Shown: in pieces, positions 44,849-52,995 of the stretch
Position numbering within the stretch: the first letter of the stretch is position 1
Layout: each line of letters begins with the position of its first letter
From: Meridianimarinicoccus marinus
GTDB lineage: Bacteria; Pseudomonadota; Alphaproteobacteria; Rhodobacterales; Rhodobacteraceae
Direction of reading: 5' to 3'
Assembly: GCF_040689105.1 (NCBI RefSeq)
Contig: NZ_JBFBVU010000020.1
Coordinates: forward strand, 13,990 to 77,989
DNA length: 64,000 nt
Program-made: the position numbers and the translations under genes
The notes under the pieces: generated by a model
Seen by the model: only the letters and a program-made list of their open reading frames with translations
Database searches by the model: none
What the model was told of the DNA's origin: nothing

Positions 44849-46401
44849 TCATCTCGTTCTTCTCCACCGGCACTGGTGGCGGTGCCGCTCCCGTGGATTA
44901 CCTGACAGCGCGCGAAGTTCTGGCCTATGACGAGAACCGCAACCTAATCCGCGATGACAACGGCCAGCCGCAAACCAAGATCCGCGACCCGTTGCCCGAG
45001 GTGCTGCAGGGCAATCCCGATCAGACCCGCGACCTGATCGACGCGAGTCTCAACAAGTGGAGCTACACGGCAGGCGTGATCAGCTTTGCCGGGAGCGATG
45101 ATCCCAGTCCCGACGCCCAGCAAGAGGCCATTGAGCTATTTGAGGCTCTAGCCTTTGCTGGGCTGGACAGGGATCAATACGACTGCCTCTGGGTGCGCCA
45201 CTCGCATGAGGGCAACGTCGAGCTGCACTTCTGCACTCCGCGCCTTGAGCTCAGCACCGGGAAGGCACTGAACATCGCGCCGCCAGGCCATGAAAACGCC
45301 TTTTCCAGCCTGCGTGATTTGATGAACAAGACGCACGGTTGGGCAGACCCTTTGGAGCCAGATCGCGCTCGCGAAGTGAGGGCGACGATTGAAGCGCCGA
45401 CGCGCGCGCAAGGTCGCGAAGCGCTGCACGATTGGATCCTCGATCAGATCAGCGTCGGCACAATCACCGACCGTGCCAGCATGATCGATGCACTCACTGA
45501 CGTGGGCTTCGAGATCCCCCGTGCCAGCAAAGATTACATCACCGCCAAAGACCCCGACACCGGTGAGCGCTGGCGTTTGAAAGGAGAGATTTTCCATGAC
45601 GACTGGCAAGCCGAACCGCCTCGCCGAGAGATTGAACGCGGACCTAGAGACGATCCGGACCGACCACGCCGCCTTGATGACATCTCAGCTAGAGAGCTTC
45701 AGGAGCGATTTCGGCAGCATTGCGACCAGCGCGCTGCATACAATCGAGACCGATATCAGGTTCTTTCTCAGCGACAGCAAGAGCGAGTTGGAGAGGCGGA
45801 GCGAGACGATCAGGCGTTGGCTGACGATCTCGCCCTGGGTGATCGTGGGGATGGTCTCAGCCTAGATCGCGACAGTGCTGATGGCGAGTTGGTTTTGGAC
45901 GGGTTTGATGGCGCATTCGGAGATGACGGAACTTGGCCTGACACGGATCGAACAGTCCGGGCAGACATGGGTGACGCTGGACCCGAACCGGACCGAATTG
46001 AAGACCTGCACGATGGCGCAAACGCCAATCATCTGCATCGAAATCAAGGAGCATTAAATGACGCAGCCCCTGACAGCTTTGGAGCGCGAATTTCTCGAAT
46101 CCGTCGAACGGTTGGTGACGGCCTGCGAGAGCTCAGCCAAGGAATTGCACGCCTTGGAGAAGCGCTCGACCAGCAGGATCGAAAGCAAGGTGAATGGCTT
46201 GGCGCATTGCGTGGCGCTATTGATGAAATCACATCTCACGTCCGTCACCACATTGGCCGAATTGCTGCGCGAGGAGCAGAATTACGAGACGCTTCAGTCG
46301 GGACTAGAGACCAGCTGGAAGTTAGCGAAAGACGCCGAGAAGCGGCTGAAAGACAACTAGACGCCCGTGATAGCCACCGCAGCGCCGGACATTCACTTTG
46401 A
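44845..46401 (+). CDS. mobA: ColE1-type (MOB_HEN-like) relaxase
   Basis: A 518-residue DNA-nicking relaxase. The N-terminus GTGGGAAPVDYL places a tyrosine at residue 19, the position of the catalytic Tyr in ColE1 MbeA. LIDASLNKWSYTAGVISFAG and LWVRHSHEGNVELHFCTPR follow, the H-x6-E-x-(N/H) motif region with His in place of the usual Asn. The C-terminal half is hydrophilic and poorly conserved, and it contains two nested genes in another frame. It starts within the mobC stop codon. It would cut and pilot DNA through a helper conjugation channel. Confidence 0.9.
   Translation: MIISFFSTGTGGGAAPVDYLTAREVLAYDENRNLIRDDNGQPQTKIRDPLPEVLQGNPDQTRDLIDASLNKWSYTAGVISFAGSDDPSPDAQQEAIELFEALAFAGLDRDQYDCLWVRHSHEGNVELHFCTPRLELSTGKALNIAPPGHENAFSSLRDLMNKTHGWADPLEPDRAREVRATIEAPTRAQGREALHDWILDQISVGTITDRASMIDALTDVGFEIPRASKDYITAKDPDTGERWRLKGEIFHDDWQAEPPRREIERGPRDDPDRPRRLDDISARELQERFRQHCDQRAAYNRDRYQVLSQRQQERVGEAERDDQALADDLALGDRGDGLSLDRDSADGELVLDGFDGAFGDDGTWPDTDRTVRADMGDAGPEPDRIEDLHDGANANHLHRNQGALNDAAPDSFGARISRIRRTVGDGLRELSQGIARLGEALDQQDRKQGEWLGALRGAIDEITSHVRHHIGRIAARGAELRDASVGTRDQLEVSERRREAAERQLDARDSHRSAGHSL
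45580..45588 (+). promoter_or_regulatory. Strong ribosome-binding site for nested mobB
   Basis: AAAGGAGAG lies seven bases ahead of the ATG at 45596, within the relaxase coding sequence. Its strength and position support translation of the nested frame. Confidence 0.7.
45596..46057 (+). pseudogene. mobB: mobB-like gene nested in the relaxase frame, broken by amber codon
   Basis: A second-frame gene inside the relaxase gene. The part before the stop (89 codons) is coiled coil with GSIATSALHTIETDIR. An in-frame TAG lies at 45863-45865. Beyond it the same frame stays open for 63 codons to a TAA at 46055-46057. The hydrophobic stretch SPWVIVGMVSA (stop) IATVLMASWFW is one membrane helix cut by the stop. 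ColE1-family mobB genes are nested the same way and have a coiled coil plus a membrane helix. A CTA leucine codon in the relaxase creates the TAG; CTG would give TGG. It is probably inactivated, or this is a sequencing error. Confidence 0.75.
46046..46051 (+). promoter_or_regulatory. Ribosome-binding site for nested mobD-like gene
   Basis: AAGGAG lies six bases before the ATG at 46058, which itself follows directly on the TAA of the mobB frame (TAAATG). The arrangement fits coupled translation. Confidence 0.6.
46058..46360 (+). CDS. MbeD/MobD-like protein nested in the relaxase gene
   Basis: A 100-residue helical, coiled-coil-prone protein (LTALEREFLESVERLV, KELHALEKRS) in the same alternative frame as mobB, wholly inside the relaxase gene. 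Its AAGGAG site and its start immediately after the mobB stop support expression. It matches the size, position and helical character of MbeD/MobD entry-exclusion or mobilisation proteins of ColE1-like plasmids. It ends with TAG, a normal stop codon here. The homology is recognised by eye only. Confidence 0.65.
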   Translation: MTQPLTALEREFLESVERLVTACESSAKELHALEKRSTSRIESKVNGLAHCVALLMKSHLTSVTTLAELLREEQNYETLQSGLETSWKLAKDAEKRLKDN

Positions 46402-46430
46402 CGAATTTCCAAGCCGCAGAAAGGCACTAC

Positions 46431-46721
46431 ATGCAAATTGACCACACCCAATACACCCTCGGTTTCCGGCAAGCCCTAGAACACGGCATCGACTATCGCG
46501 ACTATGAAAAAGCCGACCGCTTGCCCGAAGGCGTCCCGCTAATGGCCATCGCTGGCGTCTGGGGCAATTACAGCGACATTCGCTGCCTGTTCATCGACCA
46601 AACAGGCAAAACCTACCGCCGCCATATCACCGGCCGTGTAGGTCAGTACGTCATTCGCGAGTTGGAATTGAATGCGCAAGTAATGGAAGTGGGTCAGGTG
46701 GTTGTAGTGAAAAATGACTAG
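46431..46721 (+). CDS. Small protein of unknown function after the relaxase gene
   Basis: A protein of about 96 residues from ATG 46431 (or 107 from a TTG at 46398 that overlaps the relaxase stop codon). It has a compact beta-rich look (VPLMAIAGVWGNYSDIRCLFI, ITGRVGQYVIRELELNA, VMEVGQVVVVKND). No family is recognised. It is the last plus-strand gene of the mobilisation block and probably co-transcribed with it. Its end is about 90 bases from the convergent cargo operon. Confidence 0.55.
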   Translation: MQIDHTQYTLGFRQALEHGIDYRDYEKADRLPEGVPLMAIAGVWGNYSDIRCLFIDQTGKTYRRHITGRVGQYVIRELELNAQVMEVGQVVVVKND

Positions 46722-46810
46722 CTGTCGGCACGCTGATCTTAGCTGCGCGAACACAAGATTACACGTCTTTTGATAACGCCGACATTGATCAGATGATCCA
46801 ACAGTGGCGG

Positions 46811-48712
46811 TCAGACTTGCTGAGCCTTGAGCAGTGCGACAGCTTTTCCAAGCCTCGCCCAAAAATCAGGTCGTAAATCCAGCAAATCTTCAATACATGC
46901 ACCGAGGTGGAAGCTTTGTTCTTTGGTCAAACGGCAATGCGATAGAAATTCGATCATCTCAATTAGCTTGGAATCTCGTCGCGAGATTTCATAAACGGCA
47001 GACAGCGTCGTTAGCAGTGAGAAAAGAGCCCCACTTTCCAAATCCTCTGGCTTTCGATGCAGTACTCTCTGAGTCAAATGCCAAACTTCCTCGGCAAGCT
47101 GTTCATTTTTGCAGACTGCAGCGACGCGTGCTAGGCCATCGATAAAGGCACCAATTGAAAAACTCTCATCATTGTTGGCGGCGAGGTCGATACGCCTGAG
47201 TGCTGCCACAGATAGGGAGACTAGTTCTGCTGGAAGTTTAAAAACTGCACCTCCGTTAACGAGGGCATTGAAGCCTCCCAAGCCTGGAGGGTCTTTTCGA
47301 AGCTCCAATTCGATAAGGTTCTTCCAATCCTCGGGCAAACTCCCCGCTTGTTCTGTCCCGCCCTCGAGAGGGCCAGGAAGGAAGGAGTAGGGAAACTTCA
47401 ACCTATCCGAAAGCCTCTTATCGGATTCCTCCAAGACGAATTTTTCTAGAGGGGTACCTTTCAGAGAGGATTTTTTGGTTGTGATGGCATTGTTTATCCG
47501 ACAGATGAATTCTGCTTTCAGCTGGTGTGGCGTAGCAAACTCTGGCATCCATCTAGCTTCAGAATGAGCATCGAGATGGCCGACTACAAATGCGCGGCGT
47601 GCAGCTCGCTGCGCCAGTTCGAAAGCAGCCGTGTTTGCATCAACCCGCTCAGATATCAGGATTTCCTCCAGAAACGATGCGTGAGAGAATTCGACTAAGC
47701 GCCTGGCAAAAACGGGTGATCCGTTGAAGTTTGACGACAGGCTTATCCGGCCGCTCACAAAGAAGAACAGGTTGCTCAGCAATGCAAAACGACCTTCTTC
47801 CGGCTCGTCCACAACGAAGTCAATTATACCCGCAACTCGTTTCTGTAATGAAGCGTCGAGATCATCTCGGGCCAACATGGCTTCAACGAACCCAAGCTTC
47901 GAAAACATTGACCCCGATCGTTCCACATGCTCGGCCAGCTTCGCGCAATCATCATTGGAAAGACTCGCGTTTCCGATGGCTGTGGCAACAGAACTGTGAA
48001 TGCAAAGCCTCAAGGCTTCTGGGCAGAACTTCACCCCATAAGCCTTTGTACCTGCGACAATCCGCGTCTTAACTTCCTGCTCTATGAATTGAGTGAGCGC
48101 AGGGGCATCAGTCGTGGTGGGGTATGCCGTTCGCCAGAACAAGGGGTCGCTCGATACCAGCGTTTCAAGGTTGCTACTTCCGCTATTGATCTCTCGGCGG
48201 ATCTGCGAATCAACGGCTACAAACGACCGTTCAATATCCTGTTCAAGCAAAACGAGTTCCTGACAGCTCAACTTGCTCGTTTTGATTTTTGCAGACCAGT
48301 GCACGACAAGACTACACGGAAGCCGAACCTCGGAAGCGAGGCTTTCAAAGCTTCTTAATCGTTTAGCTGGATCGGCTTGTAGTGACCAATATCCGCCAAT
48401 AGTGATCTCGGATTTCCCATTTCTTAAAAGGAACGTTGCTTGCTCCTGGTCGAATCCATCCGCAACCCAAACATCGTCAGTTTCCGCCTCTTTGAGCTCA
48501 ACGTGTTTTGTCCCTCCGAACACAGATTGGGCACAATTATACAGGTCCTCGACCTCGAATTTGTTGCCATTGGGAAGAAAAGTCACCGTTGTTGAGACCG
48601 GCAGCTCAAATTGTCTCATGAAACTGTGTTCTGCGATGATTGCTTCGCGGATAGACGCAGGAAAAAGCTCCAATGTAACGACGGCTGCAAGGGTTAACTC
48701 TCGATCAGTCAT
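46811..48712 (-). CDS. Partner protein of the giant nuclease, unknown family (633 aa)
   Basis: A 633-residue protein without a recognised domain. The N-terminal 170 residues are mixed alpha/beta (TTVTFLPNGNKFEVEDLYNC, SEITIGGYWSLQ), and the rest looks largely helical, with LAEHVERSGSMFSKLGFVEA and LVNGGAVFKLPAELVSLSV. No P-loop, nuclease or membrane segment is seen. It starts in an ATGA overlap with the stop codon of the 1388-aa gene, so the two are translated together and probably form one system. Base composition is less GC-rich than the chromosome, a sign of transfer. Function unknown. Confidence 0.8.
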   Translation of the reverse strand: MTDRELTLAAVVTLELFPASIREAIIAEHSFMRQFELPVSTTVTFLPNGNKFEVEDLYNCAQSVFGGTKHVELKEAETDDVWVADGFDQEQATFLLRNGKSEITIGGYWSLQADPAKRLRSFESLASEVRLPCSLVVHWSAKIKTSKLSCQELVLLEQDIERSFVAVDSQIRREINSGSSNLETLVSSDPLFWRTAYPTTTDAPALTQFIEQEVKTRIVAGTKAYGVKFCPEALRLCIHSSVATAIGNASLSNDDCAKLAEHVERSGSMFSKLGFVEAMLARDDLDASLQKRVAGIIDFVVDEPEEGRFALLSNLFFFVSGRISLSSNFNGSPVFARRLVEFSHASFLEEILISERVDANTAAFELAQRAARRAFVVGHLDAHSEARWMPEFATPHQLKAEFICRINNAITTKKSSLKGTPLEKFVLEESDKRLSDRLKFPYSFLPGPLEGGTEQAGSLPEDWKNLIELELRKDPPGLGGFNALVNGGAVFKLPAELVSLSVAALRRIDLAANNDESFSIGAFIDGLARVAAVCKNEQLAEEVWHLTQRVLHRKPEDLESGALFSLLTTLSAVYEISRRDSKLIEMIEFLSHCRLTKEQSFHLGACIEDLLDLRPDFWARLGKAVALLKAQQV

Positions 48713-51700
48713 GCATCAACCGTTCTCTTTTGCGCCGCGAGCATGTTTTCCATTAAGTCTTTCGAGTAGCTGACGATCTTTTGAAAAACTTCTGGATGCC
48801 GGTTTTTCAGGGGCTGAACGATGTCCTCATCCAGCCAAGTTAGATAGGCTTCTCGTTCTTCTTTGGATGCATCTTCAGGCGTCGCCAATAGGCCCACTAT
48901 GTTTGCGATCAACAGACCTTCGACGCCGCTGTCTTGAACAGTCGGACCATTGTCACCCGTCCAAAGCCTTAGATCAACCAGATCAAACAGCCAGCTAGAG
49001 ATAGCCCTGCTGCATTGGAGGTCCTTAGCACCTTTCCATTGCTCTCTAATGACATCGTTGACGATACGGTTTGACTGCAGGAGCCAATGCACGTCGTCTG
49101 GAACTGTGAGACACTCAGAAAATCTAGCAAATAGGTAATACGCTTGAACTTGGAGTAGGTTTCGGCCGACACGCAACTGCCCTTCCTTCATAGACGCCTC
49201 GCCGACGTAAGCCCGTAGTTCTTCCAATTCTATTGGAACGAAGAGATGCCCACGCTGCCTCAAGTCATTCAAAGCGCGAAAGTAATCATCGTCGGCAATT
49301 TTTTTGCTAGTCTGAAGGGTCTTGAGGATGTCTAAGGTCGAGTAAACCGTGCTCCGACCGTCGTGTCTGTCCGCCGTTGCATGTCTATTCAGGAATCTGT
49401 CGTCAACCACGATGGCATCAGGTGAAGTCATAGAACCAAAAACTGACATTGTAGGGTGGGACCACAACCGTCGATCATCGTCGGGACTATCTTCGCCCCT
49501 GTCGTTCGCGAGGACGGCAACTCGACCCGAAGATACTTCGCGAGACAGCGTCTGACGAAGTTCAACCAGAGAAGCCTCAACCTTTGATAAATGCTGCTCG
49601 TATTTTCGAAGCCCCATTGCTTCAGCTTGGGTTGTTTCGTCAATCATCGCGTTCACACCACAACCACAGAAAAGATCGAGCAGGTTGAGATGCTGCAGAT
49701 GCGAGATCGTCAAGTCGTCTAGATAGCAGTTACAATCGCTATTAAGAACACCTTCTTCGGGCCAGGAGGCTTCTTGAAGCGCTAAATACTCAAGAGCGGT
49801 ATCGCGTATACTGCTTGAAATCCGACCTTCCTGGTGAAGAAACTCGACGACAGAAGACGTTGACACGAATAGATGATCCCAACCTGATAAGTTGGCGGTT
49901 TCATCGCCCAAGCTGCCTACCTTAGAAATTGGAAACCCTCGAACGACGAACGCCAGACCACCTTTTGAGCGATCACTGTCAGCATTTCCCACCAAAGCTG
50001 CTAGTTCGTCACCAATCTCTTGTTCGAGTTTAGTCACGCGAAAAGGGTGTACGGAGCAAACCTTGACCTTGCCATCTAGGATAAGTTGGCGCAGGGCCTC
50101 GGCGCGTTCGATCCTACTAGGTTGGTGATATCTAACTTCTGAAATCTCCTCCAATAGCCAGCCCATAGTTGAATGAGGAAGTTTCACTTGTTCAAAATGC
50201 TCAAAAACCGCATCAAGCATATCTAGGCTCTGCAGCGTCATGAGCGATGTCGCGTCAAGGCCGACGTCAGTCTCGTCAATAGAGAAGGGTTGTCTCTTTC
50301 CGCTAAAACTGGGAATAGCCATGACATTAGCCCGCCTATCCTCACATTTATTTGCTTCCGATCGACTGATAGTGAAGTCGACTAGGTGTCGATTGAGCGC
50401 TTCTGCAGCCATAAATATTGGGCATTGAGAGGCGCGAAGCATGTCTACAGTGCGAGTGGCGTGCTCATTCCAGCCCAGCTGTTTGTCTACGATTTCTCGT
50501 AAGTCAGCTCGATACATCGGACCATCGTCGTCGGACAACGAAATCGCCTTGTGAAGCCATGTCGCGACTTCACCACTTTCCTCCCAACCGCCTTTGGATG
50601 CCAAAAAGTAGGCACCTGCAAACGCAAAGCCATCCGTCTCGGATTTTGCAACAGCGGCTCTGACAAGCTCCTTCTCACGACTGTGTCCTGTGATTTGTGC
50701 CAGTTGAGCGGCTTGCAGTAGCTCTTGGGCAGACAGCTGGACGCGATTGTCCCAACTGTCTTCGATCTGTTGTGGAAGCTTTTCCCAGTCTCCCTTCGCA
50801 ACATATGCGTTGGTCAACATTCTAGACAGCTCAGGGTCATGCTCCTTCGACAACATTCCTTCGGCAATTTCGATGCTTCTGACCACCTCGCCTATCTCGT
50901 AAAGGGACCAAGAGAAGACCTTCCTAAGCTCCCGATCTTCCAAGAGATGGGGATGTGCGTCTAATACTCCAACTGCATCCGAAAACCGCTTTGTTTCAGT
51001 CAAAACCCGTATGTATCGTTTCGCATCGACAAAGCTCTCTGTCCTTTTGAATAGTTCGGCACTATATCTGTGGCACGTTTGCCAAGCTTGGCTATCAAAT
51101 AACTCGTCTACCAGATGGGCGAGTGTCTGCAGGTTATTATCTACTTCGTACTGAGCCCTGAGCAACGCTGACGGGTCGGCACCTTCCGCAACTCTTATCA
51201 TTCGATCGAGGTCGTCGACCTTTCCATCACTAAGCAATTCGCGCTTGTTGGTAAGTAGGTGTCTTGCCTCGACACCCATTTCAGTTCGAGCCAAAAGCTC
51301 GATTTCGATACCCAGCAAGTTCTCTTCGGAAATAGCTCTTTCAATTGTTACACGTCGCTTTCTGAACTCTGAAAGAGCCGATTTCGGGGAACTAGCCGTC
51401 AATGCGATTGCAAGAGCGGTGCACCCGGTGTCGATATTGCCGCCACCACTTCGAGCAATCTCCTGATCGAGCTCTTTCATTAATTGATCACGATCAATTT
51501 CTACGCCGAATTGGAGGGCCAAATTTGCACGGCGCATCCTAAGTGCTCTGTCCTTTAATTGCTCCCTAAGCTCTTTCTTTGCGTCTTCTCGGCTGTTTGT
51601 CGCGGACAACTTGAGCCAAAGCTCAAAGTCCTCTTGGATCAACGCAGAGCCGTCCAGGCCAATGGCATGTAGTTCTTTTGCAGCAATCTGGAACAACTTG

Positions 51701-52875
51701 ATGGCTTGATCACGATAGCCGTCAGCACGAACAGCAGACGACAGACGGAATTCTCTGGCAAAGAATGGCGGTGTGTGATCGAGGGATGCCCTCATCTCTT
51801 CCGGCAGTGCGAGCTGTAAGCTTGCTCGCGCAGAAACGGAGGCGAGGGCCGGGGGCAGAGATTCATTCGCCGAGCCTAGTGCCTCCAGACAGGATTCTAG
51901 AAGGCTCCAGTTTCCTGTTTCTGAAGCAGCAAGTATTAGCCGTGTTCTCCCCCCATTGTCGTAGTCCTTCCAGCCATATCCAGCTTCAGCGCTCCAACGT
52001 AGCGCGTCGCTCGGCCCGGCATGGTTGAGTTGGATAATGAATGCCGCTGATCGGGTTTCTGAGGTGTCGATACGATTAAGGGAAGCAAGCGCATCGCTCA
52101 CCTTACCTTCTGCAGAGGTCAGAAACGCGTCAGCGATTGCGATTTCTTCACATGTTCCGAGAGTTTTGGCGGCGGCTAGAACTGATTGAGCAACTTCACG
52201 GTTGGAAACCGACAACAGTCGAGCGCACCAGGCGAGGCCAGCCATTCTCGTTGAGGGAGATGCATCCAAGAGATCTCCGTGTGTAAGCCGTTCAGAAAGC
52301 TGCAAAGCATTCTGCTCAGTATCGAACCCTCCGAAATAACGCGCGCTGACGATCTTGTTTAAGTTGTTTTGCAACTCTCTATCAAAAACTTCAGCTGCAA
52401 CTGGTTTCCTAAAAATTTTTGGATAGTGCTTCTGAAGCAACTCAGGGTAGTTCGAAAGCCGCCTACGGATCTCATCCCATGAATAGACTTCGACACGAAA
52501 ACCAATATCGCTGGATTTGGATTTGTTCAGTGCCGCGACATGGTCTTGGACAGTCACATCGTTCGAAGCAGTCGTTAGTAAGATAAATTCGTTTAGCTCA
52601 GGGCGAAATTTCTTTGCCTTCGCTATTTCACTATCAATTTCTTTTATGGTCAACTTCGATGGGGGCCAATTCTTCTTACCTTTGCATTGAGCACCACACT
52701 GCTTGCCCTTATTGTCCACGCCTTTGATATCTACGCCGTTTTGCCGTTGCCCTTGGCGACCGTATAGCTGGGTGTGGCGATCACCCCATATCTCACCCCA
52801 GAGATCGGCGCATATAATCTCAAACTCATCCCAATTGGACGGTGGGGGAAGATCGGTAGTTACTGGCGTCGGCAT
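48709..52875 (-). CDS. Giant Mrr-like nuclease / helical repeat / PIN-like protein (1388 aa)
   Basis: A 1388-residue protein. Residues about 14-150 look like an Mrr-type PD-(D/E)xK nuclease: FEIICADLWG, then GRQGQRQNGVDI with Asp49, and GAQCKGKK with the Q-x-K variant (Gln63, Lys65). From about 190 to 860 it is a helical, TPR-like solenoid (ALRWSAEAGYGW, QAIKLFQIAAKELHAIG). From about 868 the pattern LDATSLMTLQSLDMLDAVF and a late DAIVVDDRFLN resemble the two ends of a PIN RNase fold. No ATPase motif is seen. The solenoid and PIN calls are by eye. With the coupled 633-aa gene it looks like a defence effector; this is inferred. Confidence 0.8.
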   Translation of the reverse strand: MPTPVTTDLPPPSNWDEFEIICADLWGEIWGDRHTQLYGRQGQRQNGVDIKGVDNKGKQCGAQCKGKKNWPPSKLTIKEIDSEIAKAKKFRPELNEFILLTTASNDVTVQDHVAALNKSKSSDIGFRVEVYSWDEIRRRLSNYPELLQKHYPKIFRKPVAAEVFDRELQNNLNKIVSARYFGGFDTEQNALQLSERLTHGDLLDASPSTRMAGLAWCARLLSVSNREVAQSVLAAAKTLGTCEEIAIADAFLTSAEGKVSDALASLNRIDTSETRSAAFIIQLNHAGPSDALRWSAEAGYGWKDYDNGGRTRLILAASETGNWSLLESCLEALGSANESLPPALASVSARASLQLALPEEMRASLDHTPPFFAREFRLSSAVRADGYRDQAIKLFQIAAKELHAIGLDGSALIQEDFELWLKLSATNSREDAKKELREQLKDRALRMRRANLALQFGVEIDRDQLMKELDQEIARSGGGNIDTGCTALAIALTASSPKSALSEFRKRRVTIERAISEENLLGIEIELLARTEMGVEARHLLTNKRELLSDGKVDDLDRMIRVAEGADPSALLRAQYEVDNNLQTLAHLVDELFDSQAWQTCHRYSAELFKRTESFVDAKRYIRVLTETKRFSDAVGVLDAHPHLLEDRELRKVFSWSLYEIGEVVRSIEIAEGMLSKEHDPELSRMLTNAYVAKGDWEKLPQQIEDSWDNRVQLSAQELLQAAQLAQITGHSREKELVRAAVAKSETDGFAFAGAYFLASKGGWEESGEVATWLHKAISLSDDDGPMYRADLREIVDKQLGWNEHATRTVDMLRASQCPIFMAAEALNRHLVDFTISRSEANKCEDRRANVMAIPSFSGKRQPFSIDETDVGLDATSLMTLQSLDMLDAVFEHFEQVKLPHSTMGWLLEEISEVRYHQPSRIERAEALRQLILDGKVKVCSVHPFRVTKLEQEIGDELAALVGNADSDRSKGGLAFVVRGFPISKVGSLGDETANLSGWDHLFVSTSSVVEFLHQEGRISSSIRDTALEYLALQEASWPEEGVLNSDCNCYLDDLTISHLQHLNLLDLFCGCGVNAMIDETTQAEAMGLRKYEQHLSKVEASLVELRQTLSREVSSGRVAVLANDRGEDSPDDDRRLWSHPTMSVFGSMTSPDAIVVDDRFLNRHATADRHDGRSTVYSTLDILKTLQTSKKIADDDYFRALNDLRQRGHLFVPIELEELRAYVGEASMKEGQLRVGRNLLQVQAYYLFARFSECLTVPDDVHWLLQSNRIVNDVIREQWKGAKDLQCSRAISSWLFDLVDLRLWTGDNGPTVQDSGVEGLLIANIVGLLATPEDASKEEREAYLTWLDEDIVQPLKNRHPEVFQKIVSYSKDLMENMLAAQKRTVDA

Positions 52876-52995
52876 TTCGGCACCTTATCTAGATGAGTCG
52901 GGAGACGTAAGTACGCTATATAGCCCTTTGGGTGGTTCAAAGCTATTTCTCGGATGGGGTGCGAGCTTTGACCATTGGACTGCATTGGCGAGGAC

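Noticed and set aside
45148..45609. A 153-codon minus-strand frame within the relaxase gene
   Set aside because: It has no ribosome-binding site and no motif; the relaxase frame and the plus-strand nested frame explain the sequence better.
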